This document shows, one piece after another, positions 1 to 6,956 of a DNA stretch of 20,029 nucleotides. This DNA comes from an uncultured Collinsella sp. Its GTDB lineage: Bacteria > Actinomycetota > Coriobacteriia > Coriobacteriales > Coriobacteriaceae. Position 1 is the first letter of the stretch; the number at the start of each line of letters is the position of its first letter. The stretch covers positions 1 to 20,029 of the forward strand of contig CAAEUX010000090.1 of the NCBI GenBank assembly GCA_900759335.1. The letters are read 5' to 3'. The notes under the pieces are model-generated. The model ran no database searches. It saw nothing but the letters and a program-made list of their open reading frames with translations, and was not told the DNA's origin. The translations under genes were made by a program, and so were the position numbers.

Positions 1-52
1 CAATACGCTTGAGGATCCTTAAAAGAAAGTCCAGTTTATCCTTCCCACTCCA

Positions 53-95
53 AAAGCCTCCCATTTCTCATGTCCAAGAAATGGGAGGCAGTTCA
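53..95 (-). repeat. 43-bp hairpin repeat, left copy; likely lacF terminator
   Basis: The arms GCCTCCCATTTCT (56-68) and AGAAATGGGAGGC (77-89) are perfect complements around the 8-base loop CATGTCCA. Read on the minus strand the hairpin lies about 45 bases past the lacF stop and is followed by TTTTGG, so it can act as its terminator. The whole 43 bases, loop included, recur as an exact reverse complement at 19936-19978. That suggests a dispersed repeat family rather than a chance terminator. Confidence 0.6.
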
Positions 96-138
96 GTAGC
101 GGCAGGGCTTTTGGAAGGGGACTTGGTTGTGAGGCTCG

Positions 139-477
139 TTAGGCGAGCTTGGCCTCGAGCTCGGCGATGCGCTTGTAGGCATCGATGGTAAAGCGGGTCT
201 GCTTCTCCAGGATCATAGTGGTCATGAGAGTGTCCTGAGCGTGAGCCATGATGAAGGTCATCTCCATCTCGCCACCGCCGGCCTCCTGCGAAAGCAGTTT
301 GGTCTGCGTGTCGTGGGCACCGATGAGCGCATCGCTGGCATCCTTGTGCAGCTGTTCGGCCTTCTCAAAGTCACCCTCGCGAGCAGCATCGAGCGCTGCA
401 AGCAGATCGGTCTGGGCGTCACCTGCGTATGCGACGATCTCGAATCCAACCATCGAGATTTCTTCTTTGGTTGCCAT
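139..477 (-). CDS. lacF: PTS lactose/cellobiose-family IIA component
   Basis: This 112-residue cytoplasmic protein is the IIA phosphocarrier of a Lac-family PTS. It takes phosphate from HPr and passes it to the IIB domain of the partner permease. It has the family length (about 105-115) and the segment FIMAHAQDTLMT, where His79 is the expected phosphorylation site and Asp82 the conserved metal-binding residue of the trimer. The start ATG is preceded by GAAAGGA with good spacing. It lies downstream of a LacI-type gene on the same strand, but a 214-base gap and a putative activator box suggest its own promoter. It is the only IIA of this family here and probably serves both lacE-like permeases. 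N,N'-diacetylchitobiose or cellobiose IIA proteins look similar, so the sugar is not certain. Confidence 0.9.
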   Translation of the reverse strand: MATKEEISMVGFEIVAYAGDAQTDLLAALDAAREGDFEKAEQLHKDASDALIGAHDTQTKLLSQEAGGGEMEMTFIMAHAQDTLMTTMILEKQTRFTIDAYKRIAELEAKLA

Positions 478-603
478 ATTGCGTTCCTTTCACATATGAA
501 CCAATGGAGAGCATCGCGTCCGGGCATACGCGCTGCGTTGTGTATGACAGAAACAATAACATTCAAACAAAAAAGAACAGCTCAAAACGTAATTTCGAGC
601 TAT

Positions 604-631
604 GAACGGTCACTTTTCGCCCGTGAACGGT
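604..631 (-). promoter_or_regulatory. 28-bp ACCGTTYAC direct-repeat box upstream of lacF
   Basis: Read on the minus strand, ACCGTTC occurs twice, 21 bases (two helical turns) apart, as ACCGTTCACGGGC, then GAAAAGTG, then ACCGTTC. The nagE upstream box at 19674-19701 matches it at 23 of 28 positions, all differences being transitions. It lies about 127-154 bases upstream of the lacF start. Direct repeats at this spacing suggest an activator or a dimeric regulator; the protein is unknown. Confidence 0.5.
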
Positions 632-691
632 TTTTAAACCAATCTGAACAATATCAAACACAATTATCGGCAACCCAAACAGGACCGCACC

Positions 692-1696
692 CTAACACAA
701 ATCGCGCACCGTATCGCCCTCTACAAGCACACCGGGGATCAGCATGTGCTCCACGCCAGACGCACCCCCATCGGCGCCGGCAATCTTGTCGACCGCCCAC
801 ATGCCGACGCGCTTGTTGTCAAAGCGCACCGTGGTCAGGCGACGGTCGGGCACGATATCGCCCAGGCTGTCATCAACACCCACCACGCTCACGTCCTCGG
901 GCACACGCTTTCCGCACGACTCGAGCCCGCGAATGCAGCCGTATGCCATGGCATCGTTGGAAGCATAAATGGCCGTACAGGTCGGATCTTCCGCCAGAGC
1001 CTGACCGGCAGCATATCCGCTCTGTGCCGTCCAATCCCCACGGACGAGTCGCGGCGGCTCAATTCCATGCGCGCGCAATGTCTCGCGCCAGCCTTCCTCG
1101 CGCCGCATGCCCGAAAGCGAGCGCTCGGGACACGAGATAAAGTGCACGGTTTTGTGCCCCCGCCCCAGCAAGTACTCGACCACCTGGCGCGAGCAATCGA
1201 ACTGGTCGTTATCGACCGTTGAACAGAGCGGGTGCTCCAGCATCGTAACGAGCACCGTCTGCATGCCGGGCAGCGGCTCGAAGGTGCCAAAGTCCGCCGG
1301 CATGCGATTCATGATCACGACCATGCCGTCTACCGGCAGCGCGCTCATGCGCGACGATGCGCTCTCGAGGGTATACGGATGCCCATCTACTTTAGTGAGG
1401 GTGATGGCATAGCCATGTTTGTCGGCCGCGGCGGCAAAGCCCTCCATACGGTCGAGGTTGCCGGTACCGGTAATGTTGAACATGGCGACGCCGACGGTCT
1501 TAAACTTGCCACGGCGCAGCGATCGACCGGCAAAATTGGGGCGATACCCCAGCTCGCGCATGGCGGCACGCACGCGTTCCTTGGTCTCGGGGCGCACACT
1601 GGGCGAATCGTGCACGGTGCGCGAGACCGTCTGCTCCGAGACGCCCGCGAGGCGCGCCACGTCTTTGACGGATACCGATTTTTTAACAGCGGCCAT
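692..1696 (-). CDS. LacI-family transcriptional regulator (cassette 1)
   Basis: This 334-residue protein has an N-terminal LacI helix-turn-helix (about residues 9-28, VKDVARLAGVSEQTVSRTV), a hinge with YRPNFAGRSLRRGK, and a periplasmic-binding-protein-like effector domain from about residue 65 (including GVDDSLGDIVPDRRLTTVRFD). It is transcribed away from lacE (2054) and probably represses it. A palindrome closely related to two lacE-promoter palindromes lies 15 bases upstream of its own start, suggesting autoregulation. It is clearly paralogous to the regulator at 5671-6735: both share a STVxxDQ segment, a GDWxAxSGYAAG segment and a GVLVExxxVxDL C-terminus. The inducer is unknown; a 6-phospho-sugar or galactoside is plausible from context. 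No clear terminator separates it from lacF. Confidence 0.92.
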   Translation of the reverse strand: MAAVKKSVSVKDVARLAGVSEQTVSRTVHDSPSVRPETKERVRAAMRELGYRPNFAGRSLRRGKFKTVGVAMFNITGTGNLDRMEGFAAAADKHGYAITLTKVDGHPYTLESASSRMSALPVDGMVVIMNRMPADFGTFEPLPGMQTVLVTMLEHPLCSTVDNDQFDCSRQVVEYLLGRGHKTVHFISCPERSLSGMRREEGWRETLRAHGIEPPRLVRGDWTAQSGYAAGQALAEDPTCTAIYASNDAMAYGCIRGLESCGKRVPEDVSVVGVDDSLGDIVPDRRLTTVRFDNKRVGMWAVDKIAGADGGASGVEHMLIPGVLVEGDTVRDLC

Positions 1697-1710
1697 AGGT
1701 CGATCTTTCT

Positions 1711-1726
1711 ATGTCAACGATGCCAT
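1711..1726. promoter_or_regulatory. Putative LacI operator near the repressor start (O3)
   Basis: ATGTCAACGATGCCAT matches the promoter palindrome at 1856-1871 in 14 of 16 positions and has the CG-centred layout typical of LacI-family operators. It sits just upstream of the minus-strand repressor start codon, where it could give autoregulation or join a repression loop. Confidence 0.45.
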
Positions 1727-1808
1727 TGGTGGCACCCTACGCAGTCAAATGAAACGTCTTCAAGTATATCCAACGCCTCCCCCACCATACGCTCACCACC
1801 CAAAACCT

Positions 1809-1820
1809 ACCGTTCACCGA
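1809..1820 (+). promoter_or_regulatory. ACCGTTCACCGA element upstream of lacE1
   Basis: ACCGTTCACCGA shares its first nine bases with the lacF box and differs at one base from the element upstream of the second lacE at 6755-6766. It points toward lacE, as do all four copies toward their PTS genes. A GAACGG at 1836-1841 makes an inverted half-site. Function is inferred only from recurrence. Confidence 0.4.
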
Positions 1821-1855
1821 CATTTTTGCTTCCCCGAACGGCTTTTGTCGCCCAA

Positions 1856-1871
1856 ATGTTAACGTTGCCAT
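1856..1871. promoter_or_regulatory. Putative LacI operator O1, lacE1 promoter
   Basis: ATGTTAACGTTGCCAT is an imperfect palindrome centred on CG. It differs from the reverse complement of O2 (ATGTTGACGTTGCCAT) at one position. Its centre is exactly 120 bases from that of O2 and 145 from that of O3, a layout that would allow looping. Confidence 0.55.
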
Positions 1872-1971
1872 TATGCAAACACAGAGCCACCGGGCGGCTC
1901 AAACGTTTACGCGTAAGGAATCGACGGTTCGCAGGCACAGGAACCACCGGTTCGCGTCTTTTTTTGTGTCA

Positions 1972-1995
1972 CAAAATGGCAACGTCAACATTTTG
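1972..1995. promoter_or_regulatory. Putative LacI operator O2 overlapping the lacE1 -35
   Basis: CAAAATG and CATTTTG arms flank the CG-centred core GGCAACGTCAA. The palindrome overlaps the proposed -35 box at 1993-1998, so bound repressor would block RNA polymerase. The core matches O1 and O3 in reverse orientation. Confidence 0.6.
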
Positions 1996-2020
1996 GCAAC
2001 CGAACGTCAAAAGCTACCAT
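1993..2020 (+). promoter_or_regulatory. Candidate sigma70-type promoter of lacE1
   Basis: TTGGCA (1993-1998) and TACCAT (2015-2020) are separated by 16 bases and would start a transcript about 27 bases before lacE. The overlap with O2 supports the choice, but the -10 match is moderate. Confidence 0.4.
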
Positions 2021-2053
2021 CGTTGCTAACCCACCGACTCTTAGGAGCATTGC

Positions 2054-3820
2054 ATGGAGCAACTCATCGCCATCATCGAAAAGGGCCAGCCCTTTTTCAA
2101 CGCGATCGCCCGCAACAAGTACCTCAAGGCGATCCGCGACGGCTTTATCTCCGTCATCCCCATCATCATCTTCTCGTCCATCTTCTGCCTGGTAGCCTCG
2201 GTCCCCAACATCTGGGGTTTCTACTGGCCCGATGACATCAACAACGCTCTGTGGAAGTGCTACAACTACTCCATGGGCATCCTGGCCATCGCCTGCGCCG
2301 CCACCACGGCCAAGCACTTCGCCGACGCTCAGAACCGCGACCTGCCCAAGAATAACCAGATTAACTTTATCTCATGCATGTGCGCGGCCATCATCGGCTT
2401 CTTGCTCCTTTCGAGCGACACCATCGCCACGGACGCCGCCAGCGGCTTCAACACCACCTACCTTGGTTCCAAAGGCCTGCTGACCGCCTTTATCGCTGCG
2501 TTTGTGACTGGCATCATCTACAAGTTCTTCATTAAGCGCAACATCACCGTCAAGATGCCCGAGCAGGTTCCGCCCAACATCTCGCAGACCTTCAAGGACA
2601 TCATCCCCTTCTCTGTCTGCATCACCGTCTTTTGGGTCTTTGACATCGTCTTCCGTGCTGCTTTTGGCTTCTGCTTTGCCCAGGGCGTCATCCAGGTGTT
2701 CCAGCCCCTGTTCACCGCTGCCGATGGCTACATCGGCCTCGCTGTGATCTACGGCGCCATGAGCCTGTTCTGGTTCGTGGGCGTCCACGGCCCCTCGATC
2801 GTCGAGCCCGCCATCGCCGCCGCCCTCGTTGCCAACATGACCGACAACCTGGCTGCGTTCCAGGCTGGCCAGCACGCTTCCGCTGTCCTGACCCAGGGTG
2901 CCCAGTACTTCGTCGTCTGCATGGGCGGCACCGGCGCCACGCTCGTCCTGGTCTTTATGTTCTGCTTCCTGGCCAAGTCTCAGGAGATGCGCGCCGTCGG
3001 TAAGGCCGCCATCGTCCCCGTCTGCTTTGCCGTCAACGAGCCGCTGCTGTTCGCCGCACCCATCGTGCTCAATCCCGTCTTCTTTGTCCCGTTTGTCTTT
3101 GCCCCGATCGCCAACATCTGGATCCTCAAGATCTTTATCGACTTCTTGGGCATGAACGGCTTTATGTACACCCTGCCCTGGACCGTCCCCGGCCCCATCG
3201 GCACCATCATGGGCCTGGGCTTCCAGCCGCTCGCCTTTGTGATGCTCGCCCTTATCCTGGTCGTCGACTTCGTCCTGTACTATCCGTTCTTCCGTGCCTA
3301 TGACGCCCAGAAGTGCGCCGAGGAGGCCGAGATCTCCCAGGAGGAGCTCGCCGCCAAGAACGCGGAGAAGGCCGCTAAGCTCAACGATGCCTTCCAGGGC
3401 AAGGCTGACGCCAAGAGCGTTGCCGCCGGCGCTGCTGTCGAGGCCGTGAAGGCCGACGCTCCCGCCGCTGTCGCCACTGAGACAACGACCGCCAGTGACC
3501 TCAACGGCAAGCGCGTGCTCGTGCTCTGCCAGGGTGGCGGCACCTCGGGCCTGCTCGCCAACGCGCTGGCCAAGGCCGCCAAAGAGCGCGGCATCAATCT
3601 TGAGACCGCTGCCGAGGCCTATGGCAACCACGTTGACATGCTTCCCGACTTTGACCTGGTCGTCCTGGCCCCGCAGGCCGCAAGCTACCTGGCCGACCTG
3701 CAGAAGGACTGCGAGCGCGTGGGCAACAAGTGCGTCGCCTGCCGCGGCAAGCAGTACATCGAGCTCTCCCAGAACGGCGATAAGTCTCTCGCCTTCGTCT
3801 CCGAGCAGCTTTCGAAGTAA
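2054..3820 (+). CDS. lacE: PTS Lac-family IICB permease (lactose/beta-glycoside), copy 1
   Basis: This 588-residue membrane protein imports and phosphorylates a beta-glycoside. The IIC domain spans about residues 1-430 with roughly ten hydrophobic segments. It carries GVHGPSIVEP (His245, Glu251) and VNEPLLF (Asn328-Glu329-Pro330), the family's sugar-site motifs. An Ala/Glu-rich linker (about 430-482) leads to a IIB domain with LVLCQGGGTSGLLANAL, where Cys492 is the phosphorylation site. Length and N-terminus (IEKGQPFF, YLKAIRDGF, NRDLPKNNQINF) strongly recall LacE of lactococci and staphylococci. AGGAG six bases before the ATG fixes the start. It is followed by a GH1 gene in the same operon; phosphate would come from LacF. 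Cellobiose or another beta-glucoside remains possible. Confidence 0.93.
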   Translation: MEQLIAIIEKGQPFFNAIARNKYLKAIRDGFISVIPIIIFSSIFCLVASVPNIWGFYWPDDINNALWKCYNYSMGILAIACAATTAKHFADAQNRDLPKNNQINFISCMCAAIIGFLLLSSDTIATDAASGFNTTYLGSKGLLTAFIAAFVTGIIYKFFIKRNITVKMPEQVPPNISQTFKDIIPFSVCITVFWVFDIVFRAAFGFCFAQGVIQVFQPLFTAADGYIGLAVIYGAMSLFWFVGVHGPSIVEPAIAAALVANMTDNLAAFQAGQHASAVLTQGAQYFVVCMGGTGATLVLVFMFCFLAKSQEMRAVGKAAIVPVCFAVNEPLLFAAPIVLNPVFFVPFVFAPIANIWILKIFIDFLGMNGFMYTLPWTVPGPIGTIMGLGFQPLAFVMLALILVVDFVLYYPFFRAYDAQKCAEEAEISQEELAAKNAEKAAKLNDAFQGKADAKSVAAGAAVEAVKADAPAAVATETTTASDLNGKRVLVLCQGGGTSGLLANALAKAAKERGINLETAAEAYGNHVDMLPDFDLVVLAPQAASYLADLQKDCERVGNKCVACRGKQYIELSQNGDKSLAFVSEQLSK

Positions 3821-3831
3821 GTAACGCCCAA

Positions 3832-3861
3832 GGCCAGCCGACCATCCACAGCCGGCTGGCC
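3832..3861 (+). other. Intercistronic hairpin between lacE1 and lacG1
   Basis: GGCCAGCCG (3832-3840) pairs perfectly with CGGCTGGCC (3853-3861) across a 12-base loop. No T-run follows, so it is more likely an mRNA stabiliser or partial attenuator than a full terminator. The second cassette has a different hairpin at the same place. Confidence 0.5.
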
Positions 3862-3886
3862 CTTCGATTTAGACGATTGGATCATC

Positions 3887-5326
3887 ATGTCCGTTAACCC
3901 CGCTAGCGTCACCAACCCGCCTGCGCAGTTTCCCGAGGGCTTTGTCTTTGGCGGCGCCACTGCTGCTTACCAGGTAGAGGGCGAGACCCGCACCCACGGT
4001 AAGGGCAAAGTCGCCTGGGACGACTTCTTGGAGGCCCAGGGGCGCTTTTCCCCCGATCCCGCTTCGGACTTCTACAACCAGTACCCCGTCGATCTGGAGC
4101 TGTGCGAGGAGTTCGGCATCAACGGCATTCGCCTCTCCATTGCCTGGAGCCGCATCTTCCCCAACGGCACCGGCGAGATCAACCCCGAGGGCGTGCAGTT
4201 CTACCACGATCTCTTCGCCGAGTGCCACAAGCACCACGTTGAGCCGTTTGTCACGCTGCATCACTTCGACACGCCGCTTGCCCTCTTTGAGAAGGGCGAC
4301 TTCCTCAACCGCGAGACCATCGATGCCTTTGTGGACTTTGCCACCTTCTGCTTTAAGGAGTACGCCGACCAGGTGACCTACTGGTTCACCTTTAACGAGA
4401 TTTGGGCCGATGCCTCCAACACCTACATCGAGGGCACCTTCCCCGGCGGCGTCAAGGCGCATCTGGCCGAGGCTTTCCAGTGCGAGCACAACATGATGCT
4501 CGCCCACGCCAAGGCCGTGCTGGCCTTCCACAACGGCGGCTTTAAGGGCAAGATCGGCGTCATTCAGTCGCTGGAGTTTAAGTATCCGCTCAACGAGAAC
4601 GACCCCGCCGACATCAAGGCCGCCAACAACGAGCACGTGCTGCAAAACCAGTTCTTGCTCGACGCCACCTTCCGCGGCGACTACGCGCCCGACACCCTCG
4701 AGTGCGCCAACCGCCTGGCCGCCGTCTCGGGCGGCACCATCGAGATCCTAGACGAGGATCTGGAAATCATGCGCGAGGCCGCGCTCTACAACGACTACCT
4801 GGGCGTTAACAACTACCAGTGCCGCTTCTTGAAGGCTTACGACGGCGAGAACGACCTGCACCACAACGGTACGGGCGAGAAGGGCACTGGCCGCTGGCGC
4901 GTTAAGGGTATTGGCGAGCATGTGAACAAGCCTGGCATCCCCACCACCGACTGGGACTGGATCATCTATCCCGAGGGCCTGTTCGATCTGCTCGTCTACA
5001 TTAAGCAGCGCTACCCCAACTACAAGCAGATCTTCATCACCGAAAACGGCATGGGCTACAAGGACCCCTACAAGGACGGTTTTGTGGACGACCAGCCGCG
5101 CATCGACTACATCGAGCAGCACCTGCGCTGGTTGCTCAAGGCCATGGAGGTGGGCGTCAACGTGGGCGGCTACTTCCTGTGGAGCCTGCAGGATCAGTTC
5201 TCCTGGACTAATGGCTACAACAAGCGTTACGGCTTCTTCTACGTTGACTTTGAAACCCAGAAGCGCACGCCCAAGGCAAGCGCATACTGGTATAAGCACG
5301 TGGCGCAGACCCGTCGTCTGGACTAG
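3887..5326 (+). CDS. lacG: GH1 6-phospho-beta-glycosidase, LacG-like, copy 1
   Basis: This 479-residue cytoplasmic enzyme would cleave the 6-phosphorylated disaccharide delivered by LacE. It is full length for glycoside hydrolase family 1. TFNE places the acid/base at Glu171 and ITENGMG places the nucleophile at Glu386. The C-terminal segment FSWTNGYNKRYG carries Ser439, Trp440, Lys446 and Tyr448, matching the phosphate-binding loop of 6-phospho-beta-galactosidases. Trp at this place is typical of LacG rather than of many 6-phospho-beta-glucosidases. The Shine-Dalgarno sequence is weak (GATTGGATC), so translation may be coupled or tuned by the upstream hairpin. It is highly similar to the gene at 8811 and ends before a strong terminator. 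No tagatose-6-phosphate genes are in the window, so galactoside specificity is a family-based inference. Confidence 0.9.
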   Translation: MSVNPASVTNPPAQFPEGFVFGGATAAYQVEGETRTHGKGKVAWDDFLEAQGRFSPDPASDFYNQYPVDLELCEEFGINGIRLSIAWSRIFPNGTGEINPEGVQFYHDLFAECHKHHVEPFVTLHHFDTPLALFEKGDFLNRETIDAFVDFATFCFKEYADQVTYWFTFNEIWADASNTYIEGTFPGGVKAHLAEAFQCEHNMMLAHAKAVLAFHNGGFKGKIGVIQSLEFKYPLNENDPADIKAANNEHVLQNQFLLDATFRGDYAPDTLECANRLAAVSGGTIEILDEDLEIMREAALYNDYLGVNNYQCRFLKAYDGENDLHHNGTGEKGTGRWRVKGIGEHVNKPGIPTTDWDWIIYPEGLFDLLVYIKQRYPNYKQIFITENGMGYKDPYKDGFVDDQPRIDYIEQHLRWLLKAMEVGVNVGGYFLWSLQDQFSWTNGYNKRYGFFYVDFETQKRTPKASAYWYKHVAQTRRLD

Positions 5327-5371
5327 TGACTGGCGGGGTTGCCCGCCCACATAACCTGTCCCCATTTCTCA

Positions 5372-5415
5372 GCCGGGGGCGGCACGTCACACGGCGCGCC
5401 GCCCCCGGCGTTTTT
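5372..5415 (+). terminator. Rho-independent terminator of lacE1-lacG1
   Basis: GCCGGGGGCGGC (5372-5383) pairs fully with GCCGCCCCCGGC (5398-5409), then G and TTTTT. It is 46 bases past the lacG stop. Confidence 0.9.
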
Positions 5416-5433
5416 AGGCGGTTCGGGGGCCGC

Positions 5434-5574
5434 TTGTCTCAATCTGTAACATCTAGCCGAGTTTTTCGGTCCAAGCTGTTACAGATTTAGACGAACGGGC
5501 GGCCCGGGCCGAACAATCTCGATCTGTAACATGTAGACCACTTTTGACCGTCTAGTTGTTACAGATCGAGACAA
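5434..5574. repeat. Paired palindromic repeat unit, copies 1 and 2
   Basis: Two imperfect palindromes stand head to tail: 5436-5492 (57 bp) and 5517-5571 (55 bp), 24 bases apart. Their arms are TCTCRATCTGTAACA and TGTTACAGATYNAGA; in copy 2 the 15-base arms pair perfectly. The spacer holds the perfect palindrome CGGCCCGGGCCG (5500-5511). TTGTCTC and GAGACAA bound the whole unit. The same two-part unit with the same 24-base spacer follows the second lacG at 10324-10464. No reading frame or T-run is evident, so it looks like a REP-type intergenic element or a protein-binding array. Confidence 0.75.
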
Positions 5575-5595
5575 ATGGAATAGACGGGGCCGAAT

Positions 5596-5652
5596 TCTCT
5601 AAATCTGTAACAACTAGCTGAGATTTTCGGCCCTACCTGTTACAAATTGAGA
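5596..5652. repeat. Third, degenerate copy of the TCTGTAACA palindrome
   Basis: TCTCTAAATCTGTAACA and CTGTTACAAATTGAGAT form weaker arms around a core like that of copy 1 (CTAGCTGAGATTTTCGG). It lies 19 bases past the stop of the minus-strand regulator at 5671, so it could also shape that gene's 3' end. The other cassette has no third copy. Confidence 0.6.
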
Positions 5653-5670
5653 TGAACGAGCCGAGCACGT

Positions 5671-6735
5671 CTACGACCGCAGGTCCTTTACGCTGGAGCG
5701 CTCGACCAACACGCCCGAGACGAGCGTACGGCTTCTGGAGCTCGGGGCTTCCAGACCTGCGACGACCTCATTAAGCGCACGGACGCCCAGTTCGCGGTGA
5801 CGGAACTTCACTGACGTCAGAATCGAGTTGGGAATCGTCTTGTAGAGCTCATCGTCGAAGCCGATCACGGACACGTCGTCGGGCACACTCAGACCCTTGT
5901 CACGTAGAGCCATCATCACGCCGTTTGCCATGCAGTCGTTAGCAGCGAGGACCGCCGTGCAATCGGGCTTATCGGCAAGCACAAAGCCCGCGGCATAGCC
6001 ACTATCCGCATTCCAATCGCCTTGCAGAGGCTCGGGCGGCTCAATGCCACGCGCCTCGAGCGCCGCTCGCCAACCTTTCATACGGCACTGGCTCGACAGC
6101 GCTTCTTTCTTACCAGAGACGAAGTACACGTTCTTGTGCCCGCGATTCAAGAAGTACTCACACGCCATGCGCGCGCCGCCCTCTTGGTCGTCACTGACGG
6201 TGGAGCAGGTAGGATGTTCCATTGATGTGATAATCACCGTCTTGAGGTCTTTCGGCGCCTCAAAAGTATCAAAGTCATCGACCATCTGACGCAGGTTGAA
6301 GATCATGCCGTCGACGGGAAGCTGCGACATCCTGCGCGCCGCATCGGCAAGGGTCATCTTCTCCCCCGCCCGCTTTTTGATCATCGTGAGCGCAAAGCCT
6401 CGCTCTTCGGCGGCATCGGCGATACCGTCAATCATGTCCACGGCACCGCCTGACAAGTGAAACAGCACAACGCCGATGCACCCGTAACGGCCCAACTTGA
6501 GCGAACGCGCGGCAAAGTTGGTTCGAAATCCGAGCGCCTCCATTGCCGAATGGACCTTATCGCGTGTCGACTCTCGCACGCTATCGGGCTCGTTGATCGC
6601 GCGCGACACCGTCTTGAGAGAAACACCCGCGGCAATCGCCACGTCGTTCATCGAAACGTTTTTCTTGTCCATCGTTGTCACCGCTTCTCCACTCGGTTCT
6701 CTATCGCTTGTTTTTTGCGTTCTAGCATACACCAC
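5671..6735 (-). CDS. LacI-family transcriptional regulator (cassette 2)
   Basis: This protein has up to 354 residues; 333 if it starts at the internal ATG at 6672. The helix-turn-helix VSMNDVAIAAGVSLKTVSRAI begins near residue 27 of the long form, and the effector domain includes GFDDELYKTIPNSILTSVKF. The family normally starts a few residues before the helix, which favours 6672, but only the upstream ATG has a recognisable ribosome site (AGGTGG). An operator-like half-site, TGACAACG, overlaps the internal ATG, suggesting autoregulation. It is divergent from lacE2 (6957), whose promoter holds a perfect palindrome of the same half-site. It is a paralogue of the regulator at 692-1696. The effector is unknown. 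Confidence 0.9.
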   Translation of the reverse strand: MVYARTQKTSDREPSGEAVTTMDKKNVSMNDVAIAAGVSLKTVSRAINEPDSVRESTRDKVHSAMEALGFRTNFAARSLKLGRYGCIGVVLFHLSGGAVDMIDGIADAAEERGFALTMIKKRAGEKMTLADAARRMSQLPVDGMIFNLRQMVDDFDTFEAPKDLKTVIITSMEHPTCSTVSDDQEGGARMACEYFLNRGHKNVYFVSGKKEALSSQCRMKGWRAALEARGIEPPEPLQGDWNADSGYAAGFVLADKPDCTAVLAANDCMANGVMMALRDKGLSVPDDVSVIGFDDELYKTIPNSILTSVKFRHRELGVRALNEVVAGLEAPSSRSRTLVSGVLVERSSVKDLRS

Positions 6736-6754
6736 CTGCCTGACTGATAAATCA

Positions 6755-6766
6755 ACCGTTTACCGA
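6755..6766 (+). promoter_or_regulatory. ACCGTTTACCGA element upstream of lacE2
   Basis: ACCGTTTACCGA differs at one base from the lacE1 element (1809-1820) and points the same way relative to its PTS gene, about 200 bases upstream. It is the second of the simple, non-repeated form of the motif. Confidence 0.4.
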
Positions 6767-6832
6767 ACAATATCGACCACTCACCCGTATATCCTTGTTG
6801 CTCTTCCAAAAATGTCTTACGTTGTCATTAAC

Positions 6833-6854
6833 GAAATGACAACGTTGTCATTTC
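6833..6854. promoter_or_regulatory. Perfect 22-bp LacI-type operator, lacE2 promoter
   Basis: The perfect palindrome is centred on CG with half-site GTTGTCATTTC, core AATGACAACGTTGTCATT. An additional half-site GTTGTCATT lies at 6821-6829, 23 bases away centre to centre. The half-site TGACAACG differs from that of cassette 1 (TGGCAACG) at one base, fitting two related but distinct repressors. No convincing -35/-10 pair was found nearby. Confidence 0.7.
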
Positions 6855-6956
6855 ACAATGCCTTCCTTAAGCAGGAAGGTTTCCGGGCAGTCCTGACCAT
6901 CCATCGACGACCAGTTCCATCCACATGCATCGCGCATCAAGTAGCAAAGGAGCTCT

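Noticed and set aside
241..1140. A 299-codon plus-strand frame opposite lacF and the first LacI gene
   Set aside because: It runs through a promoter region and two well-supported minus-strand genes, and has no domain.
2372..3631. A 419-codon minus-strand frame opposite lacE1
   Set aside because: Same shadow-frame composition; the plus-strand gene is unambiguous.
3832..3861. The lacE1-lacG1 hairpin as a full terminator
   Set aside because: No T-run follows and lacG begins 25 bases later in the same direction, so operon structure is more likely.
5358..5370. CCCATTTCTCA near 5361, shared with the 43-bp end repeat
   Set aside because: Only 11 bases match and no hairpin partner is present, so it is probably chance or a decayed fragment.
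5434..5652. The three TCTGTAACA repeats as a small CRISPR array
   Set aside because: The repeats are themselves palindromic units with related, structured centres rather than identical direct repeats with unique spacers, and no cas genes are present.
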